Source: Mycobacterium sp. (GTDB lineage Bacteria > Actinomycetota > Actinomycetes > Mycobacteriales > Mycobacteriaceae). Taken from it: a stretch of DNA of 64,000 bases. A model generated the notes under the pieces. That model had not been told where the DNA came from. It saw only the letters and a list, made by a program, of their open reading frames with translations, and did no database searches. The translations under genes and the position numbers were made by a program. Shown piece after piece: positions 1-7,685 of the stretch. The stretch covers positions 184,244-248,243 of the forward strand of contig NZ_SCRH01000047.1 of NCBI RefSeq assembly GCF_004298145.1, in the 5' to 3' direction. Within the stretch, counting starts at the first letter, position 1; each line of letters begins with the position of its first letter.

Positions 1-951
1 GTCGATTCCGATCTCGGCGGGCTCGGCATGGGTGATCAGGAGATGGCCCTGGTCGGCACGGAACTGGGTCGCGCGCTGTCCCCGTCCAGCTTTCTGCCGA
101 CCGCCGTGCTCGCCACCACCCTGTTGATTCACGCCGAGACAAAGGCGGCGGCCGAGAGTCTGGCCGGCGTGATGGCCGGTGACACCCGCTGCGGCGTTGC
201 GCTCGCGGATTCCAATGCGTCGTGGGCGGGTTCGCAGCGCTCGCGGGCCCCGGTCACGGCCGTCGCGTCCGACGGCGGCTGGTTGCTCAACGGGACCGTT
301 TGGGGCTTGTCGACGCCGGCCCAGCCGGATTCGATGTTGACGGTAGCTTCCATCGACGGGAACGCGGTGCTGTTCGCGGTGGCCGGTGAGCATCTTTACG
401 TCACGCCGGCGGATCAACTCGACGCTTCGCGCGGGCTGGTTGAGCTGACGTTGTCCGACGTTCCTGCCCGACTACTGGCCGACAATGCCTCCGCCGCAAG
501 AGCTTTCGGTGAGGCCTACCGGCGCGGGCTGCTGGCGGTCGGTGCCGAGCAAGTCGGGGTGGCGCGCGCATCGTTGGACTTGGCGGTGGAATACGCGAAG
601 ACCCGGAGTCAGTTTGGCTCACCGGTCGGCTCGTTCCAGGCGATCAAGCATCGTTGCGCCGAGGTGTTGCTCGACGTGGAGCTTGCGGATGCGGTCGTCG
701 ATCAAGCCGTGCACAGCGGGACGTCGGTCGATGCCGAGTTGGCGTTCACCGTCGCCACCCGCGCCGCGCTGGCGGCCACCGAAGCGTGCATTCAGATCCA
801 CGGTGGCATCGGATTCACGTGGGAACATCAGGCCCATCGATACCTGCGCCGCGCGCGGGTCAATGCCACGCTGCTGGGTCCGTCGGCGGTCCACCGCGGT
901 GCGATTGCCGCGTCGGCCGGCCTGAACACCGCTGAGGGGGGACAGCGGTGA
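1..951 (+). CDS. Acyl-CoA dehydrogenase, C-terminal part (5' end outside window)
   Basis: The reading frame is open from base 1 and has no start before residue 10, so the gene begins upstream; about 316 residues are visible. The C-terminal four-helix part of an acyl-CoA dehydrogenase (FadE family) is clear from QFGSPVGSFQAIKH near visible residue 204 and IHGGIGFTWEHQAHRYLRRA near residue 266. The family oxidises acyl-CoA to 2-enoyl-CoA with FAD and is cytosolic. The stop overlaps the next gene's GTG start (GTGA), indicating translational coupling to the winged-helix protein and an enoyl-CoA hydratase. The substrate cannot be read from the sequence, and the FAD-binding N-terminal half is not seen. 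Confidence 0.9.
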   Translation, partial: VDSDLGGLGMGDQEMALVGTELGRALSPSSFLPTAVLATTLLIHAETKAAAESLAGVMAGDTRCGVALADSNASWAGSQRSRAPVTAVASDGGWLLNGTVWGLSTPAQPDSMLTVASIDGNAVLFAVAGEHLYVTPADQLDASRGLVELTLSDVPARLLADNASAARAFGEAYRRGLLAVGAEQVGVARASLDLAVEYAKTRSQFGSPVGSFQAIKHRCAEVLLDVELADAVVDQAVHSGTSVDAELAFTVATRAALAATEACIQIHGGIGFTWEHQAHRYLRRARVNATLLGPSAVHRGAIAASAGLNTAEGGQR

Positions 952-1562
952 TCGGCGAACTGACCGTGCTGCGCATCGTCGCGATCAAGGGCCGGGTGTC
1001 CGCCGACGCGGTGGCCGGCAGCCTCGACGCCGAGCCCGCGGCCGTGCAGCAGGCGCTGGACGGATTCGTCGAGTCCGAGCTGATCAAGTCCACGCCGATG
1101 GGCTTCCGCATCGCACCGGCCGGTCGCGCGCGGTGCGCCGAACTCGTCGCCGCCGAACACCGGGCCGCCGATCAATCGGCGGTGACGCAGATCTATGAGA
1201 CCTTCTGCGAGCACAATGACGAACTCAAGGCCGTCGTCACCGACTGGCAGACGCGCGGGCCCGATCAGCCGAACGACCACACCGACGAAGACTACGACCG
1301 CGGCGTGATCGATCGCTTGCTTGCGTTGCACAAGAACGTTATTCCGCTCGCCGACCAGATCGCCGAAGTGGCCCCACGGCTGGCTCATTACAAGAACCGC
1401 TTGCAGCGCGCCGCCGACGCGGTGGCCGCGGGCGACCACACCTACGTCGCGCGGCCGATCCTGGACAGCTACCACACCGTGTGGTTCGAACTCCACGAAG
1501 ACCTCATCGGATTGGCCGGGTTGACCCGGGCCGGTGAAGCCGCGGCGGGGCGCGGCGCGTGA
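948..1562 (+). CDS. Winged-helix domain protein of unknown function
   Basis: A 204-residue protein starting at GTG and overlapping the upstream acyl-CoA dehydrogenase stop by 4 nt. Residues 1-70 look like a winged-helix DNA-binding fold (TVLRIVAIKGRVSADAVAGS followed by a second helix and a basic wing). Residues 70-200 are helical and acidic, with no catalytic motif I recognise. It ends in a GTGA overlap with the enoyl-CoA hydratase. Sandwiched between two beta-oxidation enzymes, it could be a regulator or a structural partner of the dehydrogenase. Neither role is shown by sequence. No signal peptide or membrane segment is visible. Confidence 0.75.
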   Translation: MIGELTVLRIVAIKGRVSADAVAGSLDAEPAAVQQALDGFVESELIKSTPMGFRIAPAGRARCAELVAAEHRAADQSAVTQIYETFCEHNDELKAVVTDWQTRGPDQPNDHTDEDYDRGVIDRLLALHKNVIPLADQIAEVAPRLAHYKNRLQRAADAVAAGDHTYVARPILDSYHTVWFELHEDLIGLAGLTRAGEAAAGRGA

Positions 1563-2320
1563 GCGTCGTTCAGGTTGAACGGCAGGGCGGCGTCGCCCGA
1601 TTGCTGTTGGACTCGCCGGCGAACCGAAACGCGCTATCGGCACGGCTGCGCTCCGAGTTGTACACGGCGCTGCGCGAGGCCATGGCGGACGGCGACGTCC
1701 GCAGTATTGTGTTGGGCCACACCGGAACCGTGTTCTGTTCGGGCGCCGACCTGAAGGAGGCCCGCAGCGGGCCACCGGCCCCCGAAACGCCGACGGTGCC
1801 GCAAATCCTGGCCGAGATCTGGGGCTCACCCAAACCCGTCATCGCCGCACTCGGTGGCGTGGCCCGTGCCGGGGGGCTGGGCCTGGTTGCCGCGTGTGAC
1901 ATCGTCATCGCGAGTAGTGCAATCAGCTTCGCGTGCACCGAGGTTCGGATCGGTGTGGTGCCCGCGGTGATATCGGCCGTGATGGCACCGAGAATGAGCG
2001 CCGCGGCGCTGCATCAGCTCTTCCTCACCGGCTTGCCGGTCAGCGCCCAGTGGGCACAACGGGCGGGGTTGGTCGATCTGGTCGTCGAGCCCGATGAACT
2101 CGGCGATGAATTGCGCCGTGTAACAGACGCGTTCGGACTTGCGGCGCCGGGCGCGCTGGCGGCCACCAAACAGCTGACCCGAAGCGAGGCCGCCATCGCC
2201 GAGTTGCGGGCGGAGCTTGCCGAGCTCGAACGGCTGTCGGCTCATTACTTCGCATCTGAGGAAGGCCGCGAGGGCCTGGCCGCGTTCGCGGAGAAGCGCA
2301 GTCCCAACTGGGCGCGCTGA
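1559..2320 (+). CDS. Enoyl-CoA hydratase/isomerase family protein
   Basis: A 253-residue crotonase-fold protein of normal family length. The oxyanion-hole segments are visible (FCSGADLKE near residue 60 and GGVARAGGLGL near residue 98). The family hydrates 2-enoyl-CoA or isomerises or cleaves related thioesters. Of the two classical catalytic glutamates, the one in CTEVRIGVVP (Glu164 of rat enzyme) appears kept, while the one in the GGGCE position (Glu144) looks replaced by Gly. The reaction may therefore not be simple hydration; this alignment was done by eye. GTG start, coupled to the preceding gene by a 4-nt overlap. Confidence 0.88.
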   Translation: MSVVQVERQGGVARLLLDSPANRNALSARLRSELYTALREAMADGDVRSIVLGHTGTVFCSGADLKEARSGPPAPETPTVPQILAEIWGSPKPVIAALGGVARAGGLGLVAACDIVIASSAISFACTEVRIGVVPAVISAVMAPRMSAAALHQLFLTGLPVSAQWAQRAGLVDLVVEPDELGDELRRVTDAFGLAAPGALAATKQLTRSEAAIAELRAELAELERLSAHYFASEEGREGLAAFAEKRSPNWAR

Positions 2321-2340
2321 AGCGCTGATACCGTTGCGCC

Positions 2341-3072
2341 GTGGCCCCAACCATCGCATTTATCCACGGAGGTTTGCACGACGGTCGCTGCTGGGCCGAA
2401 ACGGTTGACGCTCTTCGTGTCCTTCTTCCCGACGTCGCCGCCATCAGTGTCGACCTACCCGGTCGATCCGATGGCCCCGGAGATTTGGCGTCACTCACGA
2501 TCGAAGACTGTGTGCATTCGGTGACGAAGCAGATCATAGAGCGCACCGACGGCGAGACCGTTGTCCTGGTGGGGCATTCACTGGCCGGTGTGCTGCTGTC
2601 CGGGGTTGTGCAGGGGCTGGGGATCCAGCGGGTGGCGGAGGTGATTCTCGTGGCGTGTTGCGTGCCGCCGACGGGGGCATCGGTCTTGGACACACTGCCC
2701 TCGGTGATGAAGCCCGTGGTGGGGCGCTTCGCCAGAAACTCGCCAGTGCTCTACAAGTTTCCGCCGGGGTGGACGCGTCATTTCTTCGGCAACCGCGCGA
2801 CCCGCGTGCAACGCACCCGGATCAAAGCCGGGCTGGTGCCGGAAAGCTCGGCGCTGATAACCGAACTCGTCACGGCGAGCTGGCCGCGGTCGGTCCGCAA
2901 GAGTTGGGTGCTCACCCAACGGGACCGGGCTTTACCTCCGAGCAAGCAACGCGGTTTCATTCGTAACGTGGGCGGTGTCGACAAGCTCGTCACGATCGAC
3001 GCCGGCCACGAAGTGATGTTCACCCATCCCAGGGAGCTGGCGAATGTGATTGTGGGCTTGGTAGACCGGTGA
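2341..3072 (+). CDS. Alpha/beta hydrolase
   Basis: A 243-residue alpha/beta hydrolase starting at GTG 20 nt after the hydratase stop. FIHGGLHDGRCW forms the oxyanion segment near residue 6, GHSLAG carries the nucleophile Ser near residue 79, and DAGHEVMFTHP near residue 221 carries the catalytic His. No signal peptide is seen, so it is likely cytosolic. Such proteins in acyl-CoA clusters are often esterases, lactonases or thioesterases; which one cannot be told here. It ends 5 nt before the convergent AveC-like gene. Confidence 0.85.
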   Translation: MAPTIAFIHGGLHDGRCWAETVDALRVLLPDVAAISVDLPGRSDGPGDLASLTIEDCVHSVTKQIIERTDGETVVLVGHSLAGVLLSGVVQGLGIQRVAEVILVACCVPPTGASVLDTLPSVMKPVVGRFARNSPVLYKFPPGWTRHFFGNRATRVQRTRIKAGLVPESSALITELVTASWPRSVRKSWVLTQRDRALPPSKQRGFIRNVGGVDKLVTIDAGHEVMFTHPRELANVIVGLVDR

Positions 3073-3077
3073 TGTGG

Positions 3078-4121
3078 CTATTGGTTGGGCCCCGAGTGCG
3101 TCAACGGAATTGGGAGGTACGGTGAGGGGCACGCGTAATGCGTGCCCGGCCCGCACTGACCGGCAATCAGCCAGCTCGGAATGCCGGCCGGCATGGGGTC
3201 AGCCTGGAACGTCGTCCAGATCATCAGGACGTTGTACACGCCGTAAACGATGTTCATGAGCGCCACGACAGCCAGCACTCGTACTACGCCCTGCCACGTC
3301 CGGCTTTGCAGCCTCTCGACGCCCTGCTCGATGAAGGTATGCCCTTTGTCGTCGCGGAAGTAGTAGAGGATGCCCGCCACCGCCCAGACCGGCCCCCAGA
3401 AGATCGACTCGTAAACCGGGAACTGCCAGCGGGTTCCGCCCCACACCGAGAACGCGTGGACGGCCGCCGGATAGGCGTAGAGCCCGACCCGAATGAAAAC
3501 CAACTCCACGAGAAGATCGAGAAGTATCGCCGCGACCACCCCCACGGCAACCAGGCCTGCGACCGAGATACCGGGAAAACGCCGCCTGGTTCGGCGCATC
3601 GAGCCTGCCACGAACAAACCCGCCAGCATGATGCCGTAGATGTACGCGGCACCCATGCACAGCAGCGGTTCCGGCAGCCTCGAGGCAGTGGGGTTGATGG
3701 CTCCCGGAAGATATCCCGTCCAACTGCTCATGTTGACGAAGTACGCGTTGTAGAAAAAACCCGGCCGGCCCCAACCGATCCCGGGATCTTGCCACCACAG
3801 CGTCGCGAAGGCGACGATGAGCACCGCTTGCGTGGAGGGCCGCCCCTCGCGCCGCGATGTCCGCCAGGCCCGCCAAGCCATGAAGAGGGCGAGCGCGACG
3901 CCCCCGACTTCCATGACACGAACCCCGAGGAGGGTGTGGGTCGGGACCGGATCGCTGCCCACGTCGGCGCGCCGGAAATCGTCCGAGATGATCCACCGCG
4001 CAAAGACCCAAACCTCAACCGCGAGTATCAGTCCGCCGAGGGCCGCGAACCATACAATCGGCCGGGGTCGTTTGGCGGCAAGTCCTTCGGCCGGTTGCCG
4101 CGGGCGCAGGGTGGTGGCCAT
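3078..4121 (-). CDS. AveC-like (spirocyclase family) membrane protein
   Basis: A 347-residue multi-pass protein with about six or seven hydrophobic segments, starting with PIVWFAALGGLILAVEVWVF near residue 22. Conserved features include WWQDPGIGWGRPGFFYNAYF near residue 110 and GGTRWQFPVYESIFWGPVWA near residue 228. The family name comes from AveC of avermectin biosynthesis, which acts on the spiroketal part of the polyketide. Mycobacterial members have no assigned reaction that I know of. The gene is read divergently from a TetR gene across a strong palindrome, so it is probably the repressed target. Substrate unknown. Name assigned from recalled family resemblance, not from a search. Confidence 0.65.
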   Translation of the reverse strand: MATTLRPRQPAEGLAAKRPRPIVWFAALGGLILAVEVWVFARWIISDDFRRADVGSDPVPTHTLLGVRVMEVGGVALALFMAWRAWRTSRREGRPSTQAVLIVAFATLWWQDPGIGWGRPGFFYNAYFVNMSSWTGYLPGAINPTASRLPEPLLCMGAAYIYGIMLAGLFVAGSMRRTRRRFPGISVAGLVAVGVVAAILLDLLVELVFIRVGLYAYPAAVHAFSVWGGTRWQFPVYESIFWGPVWAVAGILYYFRDDKGHTFIEQGVERLQSRTWQGVVRVLAVVALMNIVYGVYNVLMIWTTFQADPMPAGIPSWLIAGQCGPGTHYACPSPYLPIPLTHSGPNQ

Positions 4122-4144
4122 GCGCGCCTCCTACGGTCCAATGG

Positions 4145-4172
4145 CCAAACTGTACACACGTGTACAGTTTGG
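4145..4172. promoter_or_regulatory. TetR operator: 13-bp inverted repeat with 2-nt centre
   Basis: CCAAACTGTACAC, then AC, then GTGTACAGTTTGG. The two 13-base arms are perfect reverse complements. It sits 23 nt upstream of the AveC-like start (minus strand) and 32 nt upstream of the preferred TetR start (plus strand), in the only divergent promoter of this segment. Size and symmetry fit a TetR dimer pair. Binding itself is inferred. Confidence 0.8.
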
Positions 4173-4204
4173 GGTCAACGGTATTTTCGATCGAAGGCGG
4201 TCCG

Positions 4205-4759
4205 ATGGCGCGACGGGGACGCGACGACTATTACGAGGCCGCCTTGGAAATCCTTGAAGAGCAAGGGTTTCTCGCGCTGACGGCGTCAGCGCTCTGTGAC
4301 TGGATGAACATCACGAGGGGCGCCTTCTACCATCATTTCGACAGCTTTGACGAGTTCCTGGACGGCTTGCTGGCGTTCTGGGAACTGCATTACAGCCATG
4401 AGCTCATCAACGAATCGGTGGCGATCGAAGACGTGGCCGCGATGCTCAAACGCGAGACGGAGATGGTGTCGTCGTTGCGGCACGGCGCCGAGATTGCGAT
4501 TCGCGCCTGGGGCGCGACTGATGCCCGAGTGGCCAGCGCCCAGAAGCGTGTCGATCGGGTGCGTCACGACGGTCTTCGGCTCGCCTTTGAGCGGCGCAAC
4601 ATCTCGGCGACCGCCTCAAGTTTTTATGCCGACCTTGCGTTGAACACGTTGATCGGGGCTCAGATGCGCGGTGCGAGCCGTCGGCAAGTCAAAGTGCTCT
4701 TCGAGAGGCTTAGCCGGTTGATACTTGCTGCCAGCCAAGCCGATATTTTTCAGCAGTAG
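4205..4759 (+). CDS. TetR family regulator
   Basis: A 184-residue protein. The helix-turn-helix is at residues 12-57 (YYEAALEILEEQGFLALTAS, then MNITRGAFYHHFDSFDEFLD). The C-terminal ligand domain is not diagnostic. An in-frame GTG at 4160 lies inside the palindromic operator, so I prefer ATG 4205, which gives the normal short TetR N-terminus. It is divergent from the AveC-like gene and probably represses both genes through the site at 4145-4172. The inducer is unknown, but a hydrophobic substrate of the AveC-like protein is plausible. Confidence 0.85.
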   Translation: MARRGRDDYYEAALEILEEQGFLALTASALCDWMNITRGAFYHHFDSFDEFLDGLLAFWELHYSHELINESVAIEDVAAMLKRETEMVSSLRHGAEIAIRAWGATDARVASAQKRVDRVRHDGLRLAFERRNISATASSFYADLALNTLIGAQMRGASRRQVKVLFERLSRLILAASQADIFQQ

Positions 4760-4762
4760 GGA

Positions 4763-5566
4763 CTAAGCGGCCAGGAACTCGAGCAATGCGCCCACGTAGG
4801 ACGCTCCCTCTTCCAGAAACGGGGCGTGCCCACTCTGTTCGAAGGTCATCAGCTTGCCGTTGGTGAGTAGTTGTGCTGCGCAGCTTGAGATTTCATAGGG
4901 CACAAAAGTGTCATGGCGGCCGTGGATCAGGAGCGTCGGCACCGTGAGCGCGGCCATTTGGGCTCGCTGGTCGATCTCGAACAAATTTGCGTACGAGACA
5001 GCCGATGCCACGCCGGACTGCATCCACTGTTGCCAAGCCCATTGCACGACATGCGGACTCACCGCTTGATGAAACAACGACTCCGCCATTTGCCAGTAGA
5101 AGCCGATGCGGTCGTCGTTGATAGCCTGCAGAACGGATTCGGCCATCCCCTCGGGAAAGCCAACCGGCCAGTCGCTGTCCTGCACCATCCGCGGCGTCGC
5201 GCCGCCGGTGATGACCAGCCGCGTCAACCTATCGCCAAGGCGTGCGGCCGCGTCGATCGCCACGGCACCGCCAAGCGACCAGCCCACCAGAGCGAAGCGG
5301 TCGAGTCCACACGCGTCGGCGACCGAGATGACGTCGCCTCCGAGGTGGGCGATCGAAACGTCGCGGAAATCGGGATCGGAGTCGCCACACGCGCGTTGGT
5401 CGAAGGTGACGACCTCGTGGCCGGCTGACAGCAGGGCCGGCACAACGCGATCCCAATTCCGGTGGTTCCAGCCGCCGCCGTGCACCAGCAGCACGGGATG
5501 CCCAAGACCGGGACCGTAGTGCTGCACGGCCAAACTGTGCTCGCCCTCGACATAAACACGCGTCAT
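4763..5566 (-). CDS. Alpha/beta hydrolase
   Basis: A 267-residue alpha/beta hydrolase. VHGGGWNHRNW near residue 29 supplies the oxyanion hole, GWSLGGAV near residue 95 the nucleophile Ser, HGRHDTFVPYE near residue 215 the acid region, and SGHAPFLEE near residue 244 the His. Close in form to epoxide hydrolase, haloperoxidase-like and C-C hydrolase families; the specific reaction is not readable. No signal peptide. It ends 4 nt from the convergent TetR gene and starts 58 nt downstream of the FCD regulator, so the two minus-strand genes may be cotranscribed. Confidence 0.85.
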   Translation of the reverse strand: MTRVYVEGEHSLAVQHYGPGLGHPVLLVHGGGWNHRNWDRVVPALLSAGHEVVTFDQRACGDSDPDFRDVSIAHLGGDVISVADACGLDRFALVGWSLGGAVAIDAAARLGDRLTRLVITGGATPRMVQDSDWPVGFPEGMAESVLQAINDDRIGFYWQMAESLFHQAVSPHVVQWAWQQWMQSGVASAVSYANLFEIDQRAQMAALTVPTLLIHGRHDTFVPYEISSCAAQLLTNGKLMTFEQSGHAPFLEEGASYVGALLEFLAA

Positions 5567-5624
5567 CCGCTAATACCTCCATTGATTCGCCTGGCCATGA
5601 AAAGTATTGAGATCCGTTGACTGG

Positions 5625-6329
5625 TCACCGATCACCCAAAATTTCGGCTTCCACGTGACCGAGGTGCGCGGCCATCTCGCGCACGGCTGCCTCCTCGTCG
5701 CCAGAGGCGACCGCTTCGGCGATGCGCGCGTGCTCCGCGTAGGTGGCCTCGGCGCGCTGCTCGGCATGTTGCTGCGCAACGTAATTCACCGACAGGTGCG
5801 TCAACGCCTCGATGAACAACAGCAGCGCCGGATTCCCGGTGATTTCGGCGATGACGATGTGCACGTTGTTCGGTCCGATGTCACGCACGTGGTCGCTGGG
5901 CGTCTTTTGCTCCTCGGCGACTGCTGCCCGCAACCGGTCGGCCCACACGTTGTTGATCCGGCGAGCCGCCAGCCGCACGCACGTCAGTTCGACCTCGCAC
6001 TTGGCCTCCAAGATGTGCTCGCCGCTGACGTTACGGCTAGCGAGGTACATCTCGAGGGCGTGCGCGGTCGTCGTGGCTTCGGGGCTGGTGATCACCAGGC
6101 CGCCGCCGCGTCCCATCCGCATCTTCGCGATCCCTTGTTGCTCGAGGATGCGTGTCGCCTCGCGCAAGACGTTGCGCCCCACGCCGAAGCGCTTGATCAG
6201 CTCGGACTCTGAGCCGAGATTGGTTCCCTCGACCCAGTTGGACTCTTGGATCTCCTCGGTGAGCTTCGATACCAGCGACTGGGCCACGCGGGTACCGTCC
6301 ACCGATCGATTTCGGCCGGAGGAATTCAT
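5625..6329 (-). CDS. GntR-type regulator with FCD domain
   Basis: About 234 residues when started at ATG 6329 (GGAGG lies directly upstream on the coding strand region); a longer in-frame start at 6365 is possible. The N-terminal winged helix spans roughly residues 10-80 (ESELIKRFGVGRNVLREATR, then a basic glycine wing). The C-terminal helical FCD domain carries acid/His metal-ligand type residues, as in FadR/VanR regulators. It is divergent from the large catabolic operon starting at 6526, and palindromes lie between them at 6422-6468. It is therefore the likely local regulator; the ligand is probably an organic acid or CoA ester. Confidence 0.85.
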   Translation of the reverse strand: MNSSGRNRSVDGTRVAQSLVSKLTEEIQESNWVEGTNLGSESELIKRFGVGRNVLREATRILEQQGIAKMRMGRGGGLVITSPEATTTAHALEMYLASRNVSGEHILEAKCEVELTCVRLAARRINNVWADRLRAAVAEEQKTPSDHVRDIGPNNVHIVIAEITGNPALLLFIEALTHLSVNYVAQQHAEQRAEATYAEHARIAEAVASGDEEAAVREMAAHLGHVEAEILGDR

Positions 6330-6421
6330 GCCGTGATCGTCCGACAAAGCTGGCCGCCCGGGCAATCCGGCACCGGGTCGCGCGACCGCGGACGAGAAAA
6401 TCTGATTTTCACCCTGGCACT

Positions 6422-6468
6422 CCTACTTGACGTAGGTCACACTCTACCGCAAAAGTAGGTCCCTACTT
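6422..6468. promoter_or_regulatory. Two inverted repeats in the FCD regulator/amidohydrolase divergent promoter
   Basis: AAGTAGG-TC-CCTACTT at 6453-6468 is a perfect 7-bp inverted repeat with a 2-nt centre. CCTAC-TTGAC-GTAGG at 6422-6436 repeats the same half-site (CCTAC/GTAGG) with a 5-nt centre. Both lie 58-104 nt upstream of the amidohydrolase ATG and 93 nt or more from the FCD regulator start. The repeated CCTAC half-site suggests one regulator binding both. Assignment to the FCD protein is inference from position. Confidence 0.6.
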
Positions 6469-6525
6469 AATGAGTTGTCTAAGACCGCATGGAACCTCAC
6501 GTGGTGCCCGACCTAAGGAGCCGAC

Positions 6526-7665
6526 ATGACTGCGCTGAAGTACAAGCTGTTCAGCGTCGATGATCACATCGTCGAACCGCCGAACGTCTGGACCGGACGC
6601 GTACCGAGCAAGTACGGCGACCAGATCCCGCACGTGATCGAAGAAGACGGGCGCCAGTTCTGGGTGTGGGAAGGCGAGAAGATCCCCCAGATGGGGCTCA
6701 ACGCCGTCGCCGGCAAACCGCAAGAGGAATGGAACACCGAGCCAGTGCGCTACACCGACATGCTCCCGGGTTGTTATGACCCGACCGAACGCGCCAAGGA
6801 CATGCGCAACGACGGAATTCTGGCTTCGTTGTGCTTCCCGACGCTGACCGGGTTCGGTGGCCGGGTGCTGAACAACATCGGCGACAAGCAGTTCGCATCG
6901 TTGCTCGTTCGGGCATACAACGACTTCATCCTCGACGAGTGGTGCGCGGCCGCCCCCGACATCTACGTGCCCATGATTGCCGGACAGCTGTGGGACCCGC
7001 GGGGAATGGCCGACGAGATCCGGCGCTGCGCCGAGCGCGGTGCCCGCGCGCTGACCTTCCCTGAGGGCACCGTCTCCCTGGGACTGCCCTCGTTGTTCAG
7101 CGATTACTGGGACCCGATCTGGCAGGCCTGCGAGGAGGCCGAGGTCGTCGTCTGCATGCACATCGGGTCGAGCGGGTCACTGACCAACCCCGCGCCGGAC
7201 GGTCACTTCATCATCCCGATCGCGCTGGGCAACCTGAACGCGCAGGCCGCGATGGTGACGTTCGCGATGTCGCCTGTGCCGCGCAAGTTTCCGAACATCA
7301 AGCTCGCGATCTCCGAAGGCGGCATCGGCTGGATCGCGTCGGCGTTGGAACGCGCCGACCGTCAATTCAAGAAGCACCGCCTGCACCAGCACATGGACGA
7401 CCTGCTGCCGAGCGAGGTCTGGCACCGCAATATCTGGGGCTGCATGATCGACGAGCCGATCGGCCTGAAATCTCGCTACGACATCGGCGTCGACAAGATC
7501 CTGTGGGAGTGCGACTACCCGCACTGCGACAGCACCTGGCCGGACAGCCAGAAACTCGTCGAAGAGTTCCTCGGCGAGTTACCTCAGGAGGAGATCACCG
7601 CGATCACCTACGGCAACGCGGAGAAACTGTTCCGCTGGAAGATCGGCGTCGGGCCGGCCAACTGA
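6526..7665 (+). CDS. Amidohydrolase-2 (ACMSD-like) family protein, first of four
   Basis: A 379-residue TIM-barrel metal hydrolase. Characteristic segments are SVDDHIVEPPNVW at residue 8, MHIGSSGS near residue 210, ISEGGIGWI near residue 262 and CDYPHCDSTWP near residue 328. The family (ACMSD/OHCU decarboxylase type, PF04909) cleaves C-C or C-N bonds in ring acids using a metal. The usual first HxH is here D-x-H. It heads the catabolic operon, with GGAG in front of ATG, and is followed 20 nt later by a paralogue. Substrate unknown; ring or acyl decarboxylation or hydrolysis is the family expectation. Confidence 0.88.
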   Translation: MTALKYKLFSVDDHIVEPPNVWTGRVPSKYGDQIPHVIEEDGRQFWVWEGEKIPQMGLNAVAGKPQEEWNTEPVRYTDMLPGCYDPTERAKDMRNDGILASLCFPTLTGFGGRVLNNIGDKQFASLLVRAYNDFILDEWCAAAPDIYVPMIAGQLWDPRGMADEIRRCAERGARALTFPEGTVSLGLPSLFSDYWDPIWQACEEAEVVVCMHIGSSGSLTNPAPDGHFIIPIALGNLNAQAAMVTFAMSPVPRKFPNIKLAISEGGIGWIASALERADRQFKKHRLHQHMDDLLPSEVWHRNIWGCMIDEPIGLKSRYDIGVDKILWECDYPHCDSTWPDSQKLVEEFLGELPQEEITAITYGNAEKLFRWKIGVGPAN

Positions 7666-7685
7666 CGACCAGACAGGTAGTTGCT

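Noticed and set aside
3138..4280. 380-codon plus-strand frame opposite the AveC-like gene
   Set aside because: Composition rich in Arg, Pro, His and Asp with no domain; it is the antisense shadow of a clear membrane protein gene.
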